From contig JAIYBZ010000024.1 of assembly GCA_027488255.1 (NCBI GenBank), positions 1 through 64,000 of the forward strand: 64,000 nucleotides of DNA, in the 5' to 3' direction. The translations under genes were made by a program, and so were the position numbers. Below the pieces are notes generated by a model. That model ran no database searches and had not been told where the DNA came from. It saw only the letters and a program-made list of their open reading frames with translations. This stretch comes from Comamonadaceae bacterium. GTDB lineage: Bacteria > Pseudomonadota > Gammaproteobacteria > Burkholderiales > Burkholderiaceae_C. Below, piece after piece: positions 1 through 8,704 of the stretch (its first letter is position 1; every line of letters begins with the position of its first letter).

Positions 1-319
1 AAGGAGGCACTGGAGGAACGTCCGGACTGCACGGGACAGCGTAGGAGGTAACACCTCTCCACCGTGTGGTGAGGATCAGAGCAACAGAGACGAGCCGATT
101 AAGTTCGGGTGAAACGGGCAATCTCTACGCGCAGCAATACCAAGTAGGCCTTCCTGAGGGGGTGTGGTTCGCCGCACCGCCTCTCCCTGTGGTTCCGCGG
201 GGTGAGTTGGCGGGTAGGTAGCATCGAGCCGGGTAGGCGACTCCCGGCCCAGAGTAATGGCGGTCACACAACGGGCAACCGTTGTGCACAGAATCCGGCT
301 TATCGGCGGGCTTCACACT
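1..319 (+). ncRNA. rnpB: RNase P RNA, 5' part cut by the window start
   Basis: Catalytic RNA of RNase P, which trims the 5' leader of pre-tRNAs. The conserved 5' P4 region (GAGGAACGTCCGGAC, about 13-27) and its 3' partner (CAGAATCCGGCTTATCGG, about 291-308) are both present, as is the ACAGAGACGAGCC block near 84. Compared with complete A-type RNAs roughly 60-70 bases are missing upstream of position 1. The 3' end is put just after GCTTCAC and before the terminator at 331-361; it could be off by a few bases. Confidence 0.93.
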
Positions 320-330
320 TATTTACGCCC

Positions 331-361
331 ACAAAAAAACCCGCCGAAGCGGGTCTTTTTG
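331..361. terminator. Shared bidirectional terminator between rnpB and the Rrf2 regulator
   Basis: ACCCGC (339-344), loop CGAA, GCGGGT (349-354), flanked by an A run on the left and a T run on the right that can extend the stem. The symmetry lets it end rnpB on the plus strand and the regulator gene on the minus strand, which converge here. Confidence 0.85.
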
Positions 362-403
362 TGGGGGCCAGCGAGGTTTCGCCGGCGGAATCAAGCGGCT
401 GAA

Positions 404-925
404 TCAGCCCCGCGAGGGCATCAAGGTGCCGGCCAAAGCAAACACCGAGTTTGGGGCGGTGATTTTGATCGCGGTCTTGGGCTTGGCGAAAACGCCGCGC
501 TTGATGGCCGGCTGGGGGGCTGGCTCGACCGTGACGCCTTTGTTGCGTTGCTCGGCCACCAACTGACGCAAGCTGATGGATTGCAAGTGGTTCAGCATTT
601 TCTCGTTCAAGCTGGCCCACAGTTCGCTGTTCATCCAGCCACCGTCTGCGGCAGCGTCTTCGGCGGATGGGGCATCGACGGCACCCACAATATCGGCCAT
701 CGAGATTTTTTCTGCATTGCGCGACAGCGAATAGCCGCCGCCTGGTCCGCGGGTGCTTTCCACCAGACCTTGCTGGCGCAGTTTGCTGAACAGTTGTTCA
801 AGATAAGACAGAGAAATCTGATGGCGCTCGCTGATCGCGGCCAAAGAAACAGGGCCGCGATCTTCGCGCAGTGCGACATCAATCATGGCGGTAACGGCAA
901 ATCGGCTCTTGGTGCTCAAACGCAT
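404..925 (-). CDS. Rrf2/IscR-like transcriptional regulator lacking all cysteines
   Basis: A 173-residue DNA-binding protein of the Rrf2 family. It opens with MRLSTKSRFAVTAMIDVAL, followed by the winged helix (about 27-70) ending in the STRGPGGGYSL wing typical of IscR. IscR normally holds a [2Fe-2S] cluster with three cysteines and a histidine in the loop before the ELW motif. Here the loop (about 86-101) is Ala/Asp/Ser-rich, and I see no cysteine anywhere in the protein. The ATG at 925 has a clear AAGGAG upstream; an earlier in-frame start at 976 has no such support. No isc genes are adjacent, so the target is unknown. The family call is firm; a role in Fe-S homeostasis is doubtful. Confidence 0.85.
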   Translation of the reverse strand: MRLSTKSRFAVTAMIDVALREDRGPVSLAAISERHQISLSYLEQLFSKLRQQGLVESTRGPGGGYSLSRNAEKISMADIVGAVDAPSAEDAAADGGWMNSELWASLNEKMLNHLQSISLRQLVAEQRNKGVTVEPAPQPAIKRGVFAKPKTAIKITAPNSVFALAGTLMPSRG

Positions 926-1090
926 GGCGTGCTCCTTTGTGAGGGGGAAGACCCGTTGGGGTCGTTTCCGAATCACGACTGTAGGGTTTACAGCAGTGAC
1001 TTGGCGGTCATTTTGTCAGACTCATGCAATATTTGGGGATTGTCCGTTTCATTTCAAGGGTAAATCCTGTGTATTTTTGTCGGAAATGCA

Positions 1091-1786
1091 TCAAAAACGT
1101 TCAACCCCCTCCAGGGGTCGCCATTGCCCGGGCTCTAGTGGGGCCAAACTGAGTCGCCCCACGCGCTGGCGCCGCAGGTCTTGCAAAGGGGCTTGTTGGT
1201 CGAGCCATCGGCCCAGATCGAGGCCGTCCAAGTCTTTGCCCGCAATCCTCAACACGGTGAGGGTTTCGGTTTGTCGGTTGATGCTGGCCCGGAGGCCGGG
1301 GCCATTCAGGGCTTTTAAAGTGGCCTCACGCACAGGCCCTTGAAGGGTGGCCATCCATTCTTCTTCCATCGGGCTGCGGCGGTCTTCCAGATGGCGCAAG
1401 ACCCCTACATCGTCCGAAAAAATACACAAACCACTGGCCGGTTGCGGCAAAGGCAGAGGCATTTGCAGTTTGGCCAAGCGTTCTGAGCCCCAGATGCCCG
1501 GCGGCTTGGCTTTGGGGCCCGCGGTTTTTTGCAACCAGGCCGTGTTGGCCGCCACCCCCGCAGGCTTGAACAACAGCAAGGTCAAGGGGGCCAAGGCGGC
1601 CAAAGACACTTGGCGGTTCACCACCACCTCTTGGTCTTGACTGACCCGGCGTGCGGGGTCGGTCACCCGCTGGCCGGCCACCTGCACACCGCCCGCCACG
1701 ATCAGGGCTTCGGCCTCTCGCCGAGAGTAATGCAGGTCGGCTGCCACGCGTTTGGCCAAGCGAATGCCTTCTTGGGAGGGGCTCAT
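1091..1786 (-). CDS. S4-domain, degenerate RsuA/RluB-type pseudouridine synthase-like protein
   Basis: 231 residues. An S4 RNA-binding domain (IRLAKRVAADLHYSRREAEA, then GGVQVAGQRV) is followed by a pseudouridine-synthase-like region recognisable from LLLFKPAGV and the C-terminal LxxLxPGQWRPL block. The catalytic GRLDxxxxGL motif is replaced by a Pro/Leu-rich stretch ending in ASGLCIFSDD, with no aspartate at the catalytic position, and the usual GRNRQVRRM motif is also gone. The reading frame is intact, so this is divergence rather than a visible frameshift. The ATG at 1786 lies 25 bases after the upstream stop; a TTG at 1843 would overlap the upstream gene. Probably an RNA-binding protein without isomerase activity; this is inference. 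Confidence 0.7.
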   Translation of the reverse strand: MSPSQEGIRLAKRVAADLHYSRREAEALIVAGGVQVAGQRVTDPARRVSQDQEVVVNRQVSLAALAPLTLLLFKPAGVAANTAWLQKTAGPKAKPPGIWGSERLAKLQMPLPLPQPASGLCIFSDDVGVLRHLEDRRSPMEEEWMATLQGPVREATLKALNGPGLRASINRQTETLTVLRIAGKDLDGLDLGRWLDQQAPLQDLRRQRVGRLSLAPLEPGQWRPLEGVERF

Positions 1787-1811
1787 CAATGCTTTCAGTG
1801 TCGGGGGGCGA

Positions 1812-3476
1812 TCAAGACAAGGCTTGTTCGCGGATGTGGTCAACGTGGGCTTGCAGCGAGCGTGCGGCGACAGGCCACAAGCGAGGCGACACGTCGTCGT
1901 AGGCTTTTTCGACCCATTCTTGCAAACTGCCGTGGGGCAGGGCTAGCATGGCCGCCGCGATTTTGGCCTCGCGCTTCAGCCGATGGGCTTTCAAATGGGT
2001 GATCGCTTGGTGCGCAAAACCCAGCACGTAGCCGTGTGCAGGCAAGATGAAGTCGATCTGGCCAGCTAGGCAGTGTTCGGCCAATTTGTCCAAAGAGTCC
2101 AGATAGTCGCCCATGTGGCCGTCGGGGGGGTCGATCACCGTGGTGCTGCCGTTCAGCACGTGGTCTCCCGAAAACAACAGCCCGTCTTCTTCGAGCACCA
2201 GACACACATGGTTGGCCGCGTGCCCGGGCGTGTGCAAGACGCGCAAAGTGTGGGTGACTTCACCGGCCGGACTTTGGCCTTTCAGCACCAGCTTTTCACC
2301 GTCTAGCAACTCGCGATCAGGGCTGAAACGGCTGTTGGCGCGGGCCGTGGGGCGTGAGGCCAAACCCAAGATCGGCGGTGAGCCATCGCACAGCGCTTGC
2401 AAAGGCGCCGCGCCTGGGGAGTGGTCGGGGTGAGAGTGGGTGCACACAATCATCCGGATTTGCCCGCCTGCCGCGCGCCAAAGTCGTTGCAAATGCTCGG
2501 CATCGGCAGGGCCGGGGTCGATGGCGATGTAGCCTGTGTGGGGGTCGCCCACCAAATAACTGTTGGTGCCGGGGCCGGTCATCACGCCAGGATTGGGCGC
2601 GGTCAAGCGCATCACGTTATTCAACAGCGGAACGGCTTGCTGTGTTTGCCAATCCAATGCGTGGTGAATTTGTCCGTCAGGACACACCAAGGCCAGCTCA
2701 CCATAAGGCGGCTCGTGCTCCATGTAGCGGGCTTCGTTGCCGGCCAACCAGCCGGCCCGGGGGCAGCTGGTCCACAAAGGTTCTTCGTTGACGGCGCAGG
2801 CTTGCAGCACAGCATCTACAGAGGCAAAGGCGCACAACTTTTCTAGGGTGCGGATGGTGGGGAAAATCAGAAAAAATTGCCCCGCCTCGTGGCGTGTGAG
2901 GGCCTCTTGGGGGCGCACCCAGATCGGCTCGAATTGTTCAGTTTCATCGGCGACTGGGGTTTGGCCTTCGGGCATCCGGGCGACCAAAAAGGGCACATCA
3001 AAGCGCCGCGGCAGGTCTCGGTCGGTGATCCAGTGGGCCAGCACAAACACTTGGTCGGCTGCCAAGGTCAAGCCTCGAGCGTGGCACTGTGCGGCAAAGG
3101 ACGAACCGGCGGGAGTTTGGCGAGGAATGTGCTGTATGTCGTTTGCATCGGCCCAGCGTCCGTCCGCATGCCGCGCCAACAAGATGCCCAGTTCTTCAAA
3201 GCTTTCTCGGATAGCGGCAATGGCCTGCGTGAGGTGCAAGTCGCTTTGTGTGGCGCGTCGGTGGGACAGGCCGTGCGTTGCAGGAGTGGCATCCGCGGCA
3301 TCAATGCCGCCCCCGGGGAACACATAAGCTCCCGGGGCAAAGCTGGCCGTCATGGCGCGCCGGGTCATCAGCAACTCAAGGCCTTGTGGCCCATCTCGCA
3401 TCAACAACACGGTGGCGGCTGGCCTCAGAGGGGCCGGCTCACGTTGGGGAAAAAGAAGTTGGGATGTGCGTGCCAT
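1812..3476 (-). CDS. Nudix - metallo-beta-lactamase fusion hydrolase
   Basis: 554 residues in two parts. The N-terminal third looks like a Nudix domain: [10 protein letters not shown] followed by [12 protein letters not shown], which matches the REUxEExGU core with an insertion between the glycines and the glutamates, as in NUDT19-like proteins. The C-terminal half is a metallo-beta-lactamase fold of the LACTB2 type, with zinc ligands in [21 protein letters not shown] and PAHG. LACTB2-like enzymes are endoribonucleases, and Nudix partners usually cleave nucleotide or CoA diphosphates; the substrate here cannot be read from sequence. The gene is read in the same direction as the S4 protein downstream (25-base gap) and divergently from dapF (41 bases between starts). 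Confidence 0.8.
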   Translation of the reverse strand: MARTSQLLFPQREPAPLRPAATVLLMRDGPQGLELLMTRRAMTASFAPGAYVFPGGGIDAADATPATHGLSHRRATQSDLHLTQAIAAIRESFEELGILLARHADGRWADANDIQHIPRQTPAGSSFAAQCHARGLTLAADQVFVLAHWITDRDLPRRFDVPFLVARMPEGQTPVADETEQFEPIWVRPQEALTRHEAGQFFLIFPTIRTLEKLCAFASVDAVLQACAVNEEPLWTSCPRAGWLAGNEARYMEHEPPYGELALVCPDGQIHHALDWQTQQAVPLLNNVMRLTAPNPGVMTGPGTNSYLVGDPHTGYIAIDPGPADAEHLQRLWRAAGGQIRMIVCTHSHPDHSPGAAPLQALCDGSPPILGLASRPTARANSRFSPDRELLDGEKLVLKGQSPAGEVTHTLRVLHTPGHAANHVCLVLEEDGLLFSGDHVLNGSTTVIDPPDGHMGDYLDSLDKLAEHCLAGQIDFILPAHGYVLGFAHQAITHLKAHRLKREAKIAAAMLALPHGSLQEWVEKAYDDVSPRLWPVAARSLQAHVDHIREQALS

Positions 3477-3517
3477 GCCCCATTATCGGGCCGAGTCCAA
3501 CGGCGATAATCGCGCTC

Positions 3518-4390
3518 ATGCACATTCGATTCACCAAGATGCAAGGGGCCGGCAATGACTTTGTCGTGCTCGATGAAACGCAAGGCCGCTTGGGCCTGAA
3601 TGCGGCGCAGTACCGATTTTTGGCAGATCGCCATTTTGGCGTGGGGGCCGATCAGATTCTCAGCGTGCGACCCTCGCCCGCCCCAGGCCTGGACTTTGAA
3701 TATGTGATTCACAACGCCGATGGCGGTGAGGTAGAGCATTGCGGCAATGGCGCACGCTGTTTTGTGCGCTATGTGCGCGACAAGGGGCTGACCTCTAAAT
3801 CAACTGTCCGTGTGAAAGTGCAGCAAGGCGAAATTGAATTGCACATGCAAGCGGACGGCCGTGTGACTGTCAATATGGGCGCACCGGTGTTTGATTGGGA
3901 GCGAGTGCCTTTTGACCCCATTGGCCTCATCAGCGACCAAGTCAATGGCTGGCCCGTGTTTGATTTGGCGTTGGGCGAGCAGGGCATCGCCCGCGTTGGC
4001 GTGTTGTCCATGGGCAATCCGCATGCGGTGCAGCGGGTCGACGACGTGTCGGCTTTTCCGGTGTTGTTACAAGGCCCCTTGATCGAACACCATGCGGCGT
4101 TTCCCAAGCGTGTGAATGCGGGCTTTATGCAAATTGTCTCGCGCAGCAAGATCAAGTTGCGCGTGTTCGAGCGTGGCTCGGGCGAGACCTTGGCCTGCGG
4201 CACGGGGGCGTGTGCCGCAGTGGTGGCCGGCATTCGTCAAGGCTGGTTGGACCACAAGGTGGAAGTGCAGACCCATGGCGGCCAACTCACCATCGAGTGG
4301 GCTGGCCAGCCCGAGAGTCCGGTGCTCATGACCGGCCCAGCCGTATCTGTTTTTGAGGGCGAAATTGAATTGCCTGAAGCCCTTTCCTGA
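3518..4390 (+). CDS. dapF: Diaminopimelate epimerase
   Basis: 290 residues, normal for the family. DapF converts LL- to meso-diaminopimelate, the lysine precursor and peptidoglycan cross-linking residue. It begins [17 protein letters not shown]. The two catalytic cysteines lie in the family motifs HCGNGARCF and ACGTGACA. The ATG at 3518 is chosen because the family starts here; the frame stays open further upstream but would run into the divergent Nudix gene. DUF484 and xerC follow, the same neighbourhood as in many gamma- and betaproteobacteria. The protein feeds MurE in the cluster downstream, whose DNPR motif marks it as meso-DAP specific. Confidence 0.97.
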   Translation: MHIRFTKMQGAGNDFVVLDETQGRLGLNAAQYRFLADRHFGVGADQILSVRPSPAPGLDFEYVIHNADGGEVEHCGNGARCFVRYVRDKGLTSKSTVRVKVQQGEIELHMQADGRVTVNMGAPVFDWERVPFDPIGLISDQVNGWPVFDLALGEQGIARVGVLSMGNPHAVQRVDDVSAFPVLLQGPLIEHHAAFPKRVNAGFMQIVSRSKIKLRVFERGSGETLACGTGACAAVVAGIRQGWLDHKVEVQTHGGQLTIEWAGQPESPVLMTGPAVSVFEGEIELPEALS

Positions 4391-4407
4391 TTATTTGGAG
4401 ACCCAAC

Positions 4408-5097
4408 ATGATCCCCTCTGAGCCCATGAGCCCGATCACCGAAGACGACATTGCCGACTATTTGGTGAACACGCCCGATTTTTTTGAGCGTCACGCCTCT
4501 TTGTTGGCCACTGTTCAATTGACGCATCCCCAAAGTCACCGCGCCGTGGGCTTGCAAGAGCGCCAAGCGCAGATGTTGCGCGACAAGATCAAAGGCTTGG
4601 AGCACCGCATCATGGACATGATTCGGCATGGCAACGAAAACATGATCCTCACCGACAAACTGCACCGCTGGTCGTGTGAGTTGTTGGTCACGCCGCCAGA
4701 CCACTTGGCCGATTTTGCGGTGGAAAATATCCGTGACTTGTTCCAAGTGCCTCAAGTGGCCCTGCGTTTGTGGACTTTGCAAGAGGTTTACGCCAAGCAG
4801 GCTTATGCCCAAGGCGTGACCGAAGCGGTGCAAACGCTGGCGACTTCCTTGGACACCCCCTATGTCGGGCCGAACGCTGGCTACGAAGCCGTGCAGTGGT
4901 TGGCAGAGCCTGCGCAGGCGGCTTCTTTGGCCTTGCTGGCTTTGCGCTCGGCACCCGGCCAACCGGCCTTTGGTTTGCTGGTTTTGGCTTCGCCCGATGC
5001 GCAGCGTTTCAACAGCCAAATGGGCACAGATTTGCTGGAGCGCTTGGCCGAATTGGCGGGCGCTGCATTGTCGGTGCTGCGGATCTCTGAGGCCTGA
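4408..5097 (+). CDS. DUF484 family protein
   Basis: 229 residues of the DUF484 family, a cytoplasmic GAF-like fold of unknown role that nearly always sits between dapF and xerC. The N-terminus shows the family signature DIADYLVNTPDFFERH, followed by a likely coiled coil (ERQAQMLRDKIKGLEHRI) and a GAF-like C-terminal half. The ATG at 4408 is preceded by TTGGAG at a good distance. The gene lies 17 bases after dapF and 3 bases before xerC, so the three are probably co-transcribed. No enzyme motif is visible. Confidence 0.9.
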   Translation: MIPSEPMSPITEDDIADYLVNTPDFFERHASLLATVQLTHPQSHRAVGLQERQAQMLRDKIKGLEHRIMDMIRHGNENMILTDKLHRWSCELLVTPPDHLADFAVENIRDLFQVPQVALRLWTLQEVYAKQAYAQGVTEAVQTLATSLDTPYVGPNAGYEAVQWLAEPAQAASLALLALRSAPGQPAFGLLVLASPDAQRFNSQMGTDLLERLAELAGAALSVLRISEA

Positions 5098-5100
5098 GCC

Positions 5101-6072
5101 ATGGCCAACACGGCGCCGGATGAACTGGTGGCCCGTTACTTGGCGCATGTGCGTTTTGAAAAAGGCTTGGCCCCGCGCACCTGTGACCTTTACCAACTGG
5201 ATTTGATGTGCTTGGCCGAGATGGCCACTGCCGACCAAGTTCCCTTGCTGCAAGTGCAAAACGGCCACGTGCGTCGCTGGGTGGCGCAGATGCACCGCGC
5301 GGGTCGCAGTGGCCGGGGCATCGCCCTGATTTTGTCGGGCTGGCGCGGGTTTTATACCTGGCTGGGGCGAGAGGGCCATGTCAGTTACAACCCCGTGGCC
5401 GATGTGAAAGCGCCGCGCTCGGCCAAGCCCCTGCCCAAAGCGCTGGGGGTGGATGAAGCTGTTCAATTGGCGCAGCACGAAGAAGACCAAGACGACCCTT
5501 GGTTAGAAGCGCGCGATGCCGCCATGGTCGAGTTGTTGTACGGCTGCGGCCTGCGGATTGCCGAATTGACCGGGTTGGATGTGGTGCCCAGCAGCGAGGC
5601 CAGCCGCGATGGGCGAGGCTGGATTGATCTGCCCAATGGCGAAGTTCAGGTGCAAGGCAAGGGCAGCAAACGGCGCACCGTTCCCTTGGGCCGGGCGGCC
5701 GTCGAGGCCTTGACGCATTGGTTGTCTGTTCGCACCCAGTTGCCGGGCATGTTGAGCCAACCCACCTCGGGCGCTTCTGACTTGGCATTGGCCTTGTTTC
5801 CGGGTCGACACGGCACACGATTGACCCCGCGGGGCGTGGCCCAGCGCCTGAAGCGCCGCAGTTTGTTGGCGGGCTTGGCCACCCCGGTGCATCCGCACAT
5901 GTTGCGCCATTCATTTGCGAGCCATGTGCTGCAGTCCAGCGGAGATTTGCGGGCGGTCCAAGAGCTTTTGGGGCATGCCAACATCAGCACCACACAGGTC
6001 TACACGCGATTGGATTTTCAGCATTTGGCAAAAGCCTACGATGCGGCTCACCCGCGCGCCAAGCGCAAGTGA
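5101..6072 (+). CDS. xerC: Tyrosine recombinase XerC
   Basis: 323 residues. Partner of XerD in resolving chromosome dimers at dif. The N-terminal SAM-like DNA-binding domain (about 1-100) is followed by the catalytic domain, with Arg in YGCGLRIAEL, Lys in QGKGSKRRTVPL, His and Arg in HPHMLRHSFASH, His in LLGHANISTTQ and the nucleophile Tyr in VYTRLDF. All expected catalytic residues are present. The start ATG at 5101 follows the DUF484 stop by three bases. No dif-like site was recognised here, and none is expected so near the gene. Confidence 0.95.
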   Translation: MANTAPDELVARYLAHVRFEKGLAPRTCDLYQLDLMCLAEMATADQVPLLQVQNGHVRRWVAQMHRAGRSGRGIALILSGWRGFYTWLGREGHVSYNPVADVKAPRSAKPLPKALGVDEAVQLAQHEEDQDDPWLEARDAAMVELLYGCGLRIAELTGLDVVPSSEASRDGRGWIDLPNGEVQVQGKGSKRRTVPLGRAAVEALTHWLSVRTQLPGMLSQPTSGASDLALALFPGRHGTRLTPRGVAQRLKRRSLLAGLATPVHPHMLRHSFASHVLQSSGDLRAVQELLGHANISTTQVYTRLDFQHLAKAYDAAHPRAKRK

Positions 6073-6158
6073 AAGGGCCATGGGCCGCACTGCCCCGGCA
6101 ATAGATCGCTACACTTCCTCACTCTTTTCTTCCCTCTTTTCATTTGCGGAATCGCCCC

Positions 6159-7226
6159 ATGTCTTTGATCCCCACCACCATCCTGACCGGCTTTTTGGGT
6201 TCGGGCAAAACCACGCTGTTGAAGCGTGTCTTGACGGAGGCCCACGGCCAAAAAATCGCTGTGATAGAAAACGAATTTGGCGAAGAAAACATTGACAACG
6301 ACATCTTGGTTTCCGACACGGAAGAGCAAATCATCCAGATGAGCAATGGCTGCATTTGCTGCACCATTCGCGAAGATTTGCGCGTGACCTTGCAACTCTT
6401 GGCGGCCAAACGTCGCAAGGGTTTGTTGAGCTTTGACCGCATCGTGATCGAGACCACCGGCTTGGCCGATCCCGGCCCAGTGGCACAAACGTTTTTCATG
6501 GACGATGAAATTGCCGAGACCTTTTTGCTGGACTCCATCTTGACCTTGGTGGACGCCAAACACGCGGCCCAACAGTTGAACGACCGTCAAGAAGCGCGCC
6601 GCCAAGTGGGCTTTGCCGACCAGATCTTCATCAGCAAAGCCGACTTGGCCTCGGCCGATGAATTGGCGGCTTTGCAACACCGCTTGAAGCACATGAACCC
6701 GCGTGCGCCACAAAAGGTGGTGCATTTTGGCGAGGTGCCTTTGGCCGAGGTGTTTGACCTGAAAGGCTTCAACTTGAATGCCAAACTGGACATTGACCCG
6801 GACTTTTTGACCGACGATGGTCACGGTCACGACCACGATCATGATCACGTGCATGGGGAGCACTGTGACCACCCCTCGCACCAGCACGACCATGATCATG
6901 GCCACGGCGGTCATCACCACCACCACGATGACGATGTTAAGAGCTTTGTTTTTCGCGCAGACAAAGCCTTCGACCCCGCCAAGCTGGAAGATTTTTTGGG
7001 GGCGATCGTGAACATTTATGGCCCTCGCATGTTGCGGTACAAAGGGGTGTTGCACATGCGCGGCACCGAGCGCAAAGTGATTTTCCAAGGCGTCCACCAG
7101 CTGATGGGCAGCGACCTGGGGCCCCTGTGGCGCGAGGATGAGGCGAGAACGAGTAAGATGGTATTCATTGGCATCGATCTGCCCAAAGACATCCTGTTGC
7201 AAGGTTTAGAACAGTGCTTGGTTTGA
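6159..7226 (+). CDS. CobW/COG0523-family GTPase, likely metallochaperone, with a His-rich loop
   Basis: 355 residues. A G3E GTPase: Walker A GFLGSGKTT (residues 10-18), the metal-binding CICC motif (65-68), a Walker B/ETTGLADPGP region, an SKADL base-recognition motif, and the CobW C-terminal domain. Between the domains (about 222-265) lies a loop very rich in His and Asp, typical of members that handle zinc or another divalent metal. The ATG at 6159 starts at MSLIPTTILTGF, where the family begins; a TTG at 6144 is in frame but unlikely. No Zur box or zinc-related neighbour was seen, so the metal is inferred only from the loop and CxCC motif. Confidence 0.9.
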   Translation: MSLIPTTILTGFLGSGKTTLLKRVLTEAHGQKIAVIENEFGEENIDNDILVSDTEEQIIQMSNGCICCTIREDLRVTLQLLAAKRRKGLLSFDRIVIETTGLADPGPVAQTFFMDDEIAETFLLDSILTLVDAKHAAQQLNDRQEARRQVGFADQIFISKADLASADELAALQHRLKHMNPRAPQKVVHFGEVPLAEVFDLKGFNLNAKLDIDPDFLTDDGHGHDHDHDHVHGEHCDHPSHQHDHDHGHGGHHHHHDDDVKSFVFRADKAFDPAKLEDFLGAIVNIYGPRMLRYKGVLHMRGTERKVIFQGVHQLMGSDLGPLWREDEARTSKMVFIGIDLPKDILLQGLEQCLV

Positions 7227-7312
7227 GTGAGATTCAGTGAGTGGGCGCGTTCTGCTTGAAGCGGAACGGGCCATTAATCGATCCAATATTATTTTTTGAT
7301 CGTTCTTATCGC

Positions 7313-7469
7313 TACAATCGCCCGCCTGAAGCCCCCCCTTTGGGGCGGTTGGTGAAACCCACTCGGTCTACAAACGGGTTTGAAATGCAAATGAACAGGT
7401 TTTTCAATCGGTTGCTGCAGTGTGGCAAGAGGTTTGGGCCTGCCCTTTCACACGGCTAGGAGACAAGAC
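7313..7469 (+). promoter_or_regulatory. Possible dksA promoter -10 and structured 5' leader
   Basis: TACAAT at 7313-7318 is a good -10 but has no clear -35. If it is used, the leader is about 145 nt. It contains several possible stems: GCCCC/GGGGC near 7330, AAACCC/GGGTTT around 7356-7382 and GTGTG/CACAC around 7421-7453. No known riboswitch was recognised. The GTG start of dksA has TAGGAGA just upstream. Confidence 0.35.
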
Positions 7470-8681
7470 GTGAAGACCTCCCATAAAAAAACGGCAACCC
7501 CAGTGGCTGCCAGCAAATCCAAGCCAAGTGCCGCCAAAAAGGCAGTTCCGGCTAAGAAATCTGCACCCGCCAAGAAGGTGGTCCCGGCCAAGAAGGCGGC
7601 ACCGGCCAAGAAGGCTGTGCCTGCCAAAAAGGCCCTGCCCGTGAAAAAGGCGTCACCTGCAAAAAAACCGACCCCTGCTAAGAAGCCAGTGCCCGTGAAA
7701 AAAGGGGTGGCCCCCAAGAAGGCGGCACCGGCTAAAAAAGCGGCCCCCGTGAAGAAAGCGGCTCCTGTGAAGAAAGCCGCCCCCTTGAAGAAAGCCGCCG
7801 CTGTCAAAAGCGCGGTCAAGCCCGCGCCCAAAGCCAACGCCAGAACCAAACCGGCGACTCCCCCTAAAAAAGTGACAGCGTCCGTCGCAAAAAAGACGGC
7901 ACCTGTCGTTTCCAAACCCGCTGCGGCCCCCAAGGCCAAAGCCGCACCGGCGCCGACCTCCAAAAAGGCGCCCTCTGTTTCTGAAGCGAAATCTATGACT
8001 GTTAAAAAAGCGGCGACAACGACTGCCCCGGTCGCCCCCACTGCCGTGACGGCAGCAGCGGCGCCCACAGCGCCGGACCAATTGATCCGTGCCACACGCC
8101 CTTCGGCTCGTTTGGCCCAAATCACCGTCCCTTCCTTGCCACCCGCTGTGGCCTCGACGGCGGCCAAAGCCAGCTTCATGCCCAGTGCGCCCGTAGCGGC
8201 AGCGGCAGCCCCTTTTGCACCGATCAAAAAAGACCCCAAGTTGGCCAACAACTGGAAGTCCAAATCGGTGGAAGTTTTGACCGATGCCGAAATTTTGGCC
8301 ATGCCCGATGCGGAATACATGAACACCGTGCAATTGGCCTATTTCCGCCGCAAATTGACGGCCTTGAAGCAAGAGATCTTGAACAGCGCCGGCGCCACGA
8401 CCGAGCATCTGCGTGAGGACACCGTGGTGGTGCCTGACCCTGCAGACCGCGCCACCATTGAAGAAGAGCACGCACTGGAATTGCGCACGCGCGACCGTGA
8501 GCGCAAGTTGCTGAAGAAAATCGAGCAATCGATTGGATTGATCGATGCGGGTGATTACGGCTATTGCGACGAAACCGGTGAACCGATTGGTGTCGGGCGC
8601 TTGTTGGCCAGGCCGACCGCGACTTTGTCACTCGAGGCGCAACAGCGCCGAGAGTTGAAGCAAAAAATGTTCGGGGATTGA
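7470..8681 (+). CDS. dksA: DksA-family RNA polymerase regulator with long histone-H1-like tail
   Basis: 403 residues against about 150 for E. coli DksA. Residues from about 265 on are the DksA core: coiled coil with the tip motif PDPADRA, then ELRTRDRERKLLKKI, then the globular part. Only one of the four zinc-finger cysteines remains (GYCDETGEPIG), as in DksA proteins of several alpha- and betaproteobacteria, so it is probably zinc-independent. DksA binds the RNA polymerase secondary channel and works with ppGpp. Residues 1 to about 250 are Lys/Ala/Pro-rich with repeats of the type PAKKA, resembling H1-like nucleoid proteins. The GTG at 7470 is chosen because of the well-placed TAGGAGA; an upstream in-frame ATG at 7422 lacks this. 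Confidence 0.88.
   Translation: MKTSHKKTATPVAASKSKPSAAKKAVPAKKSAPAKKVVPAKKAAPAKKAVPAKKALPVKKASPAKKPTPAKKPVPVKKGVAPKKAAPAKKAAPVKKAAPVKKAAPLKKAAAVKSAVKPAPKANARTKPATPPKKVTASVAKKTAPVVSKPAAAPKAKAAPAPTSKKAPSVSEAKSMTVKKAATTTAPVAPTAVTAAAAPTAPDQLIRATRPSARLAQITVPSLPPAVASTAAKASFMPSAPVAAAAAPFAPIKKDPKLANNWKSKSVEVLTDAEILAMPDAEYMNTVQLAYFRRKLTALKQEILNSAGATTEHLREDTVVVPDPADRATIEEEHALELRTRDRERKLLKKIEQSIGLIDAGDYGYCDETGEPIGVGRLLARPTATLSLEAQQRRELKQKMFGD
7540..7800 (+). repeat. In-gene PAKKA-type codon repeats in the DksA tail
   Basis: Short degenerate tandem units encoding Pro/Val-Ala/Val-Lys-Lys-Ala, about 15-18 bases each, built on GCCAAGAAGGC-like words. They lie inside the dksA reading frame and resemble the units in the H1-like gene at 43082-43579. 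Confidence 0.8.
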
Positions 8682-8704
8682 GTCTCTCTTTCCCACTTGA
8701 ACCT

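Noticed and set aside
1091..1786. Frameshifted pseudogene of a pseudouridine synthase
   Set aside because: The frame is open throughout and the flanking domains stay in register; the motif loss looks like divergence.
6048..7202. A 384-codon minus-strand frame opposite the CobW-type gene
   Set aside because: Val/His-rich antisense shadow; the GTPase motifs on the plus strand are complete.
7540..7800. Short repeats that might suggest a CRISPR array
   Set aside because: Units are in frame, contiguous without spacers, and encode Lys-Ala-Pro repeats.
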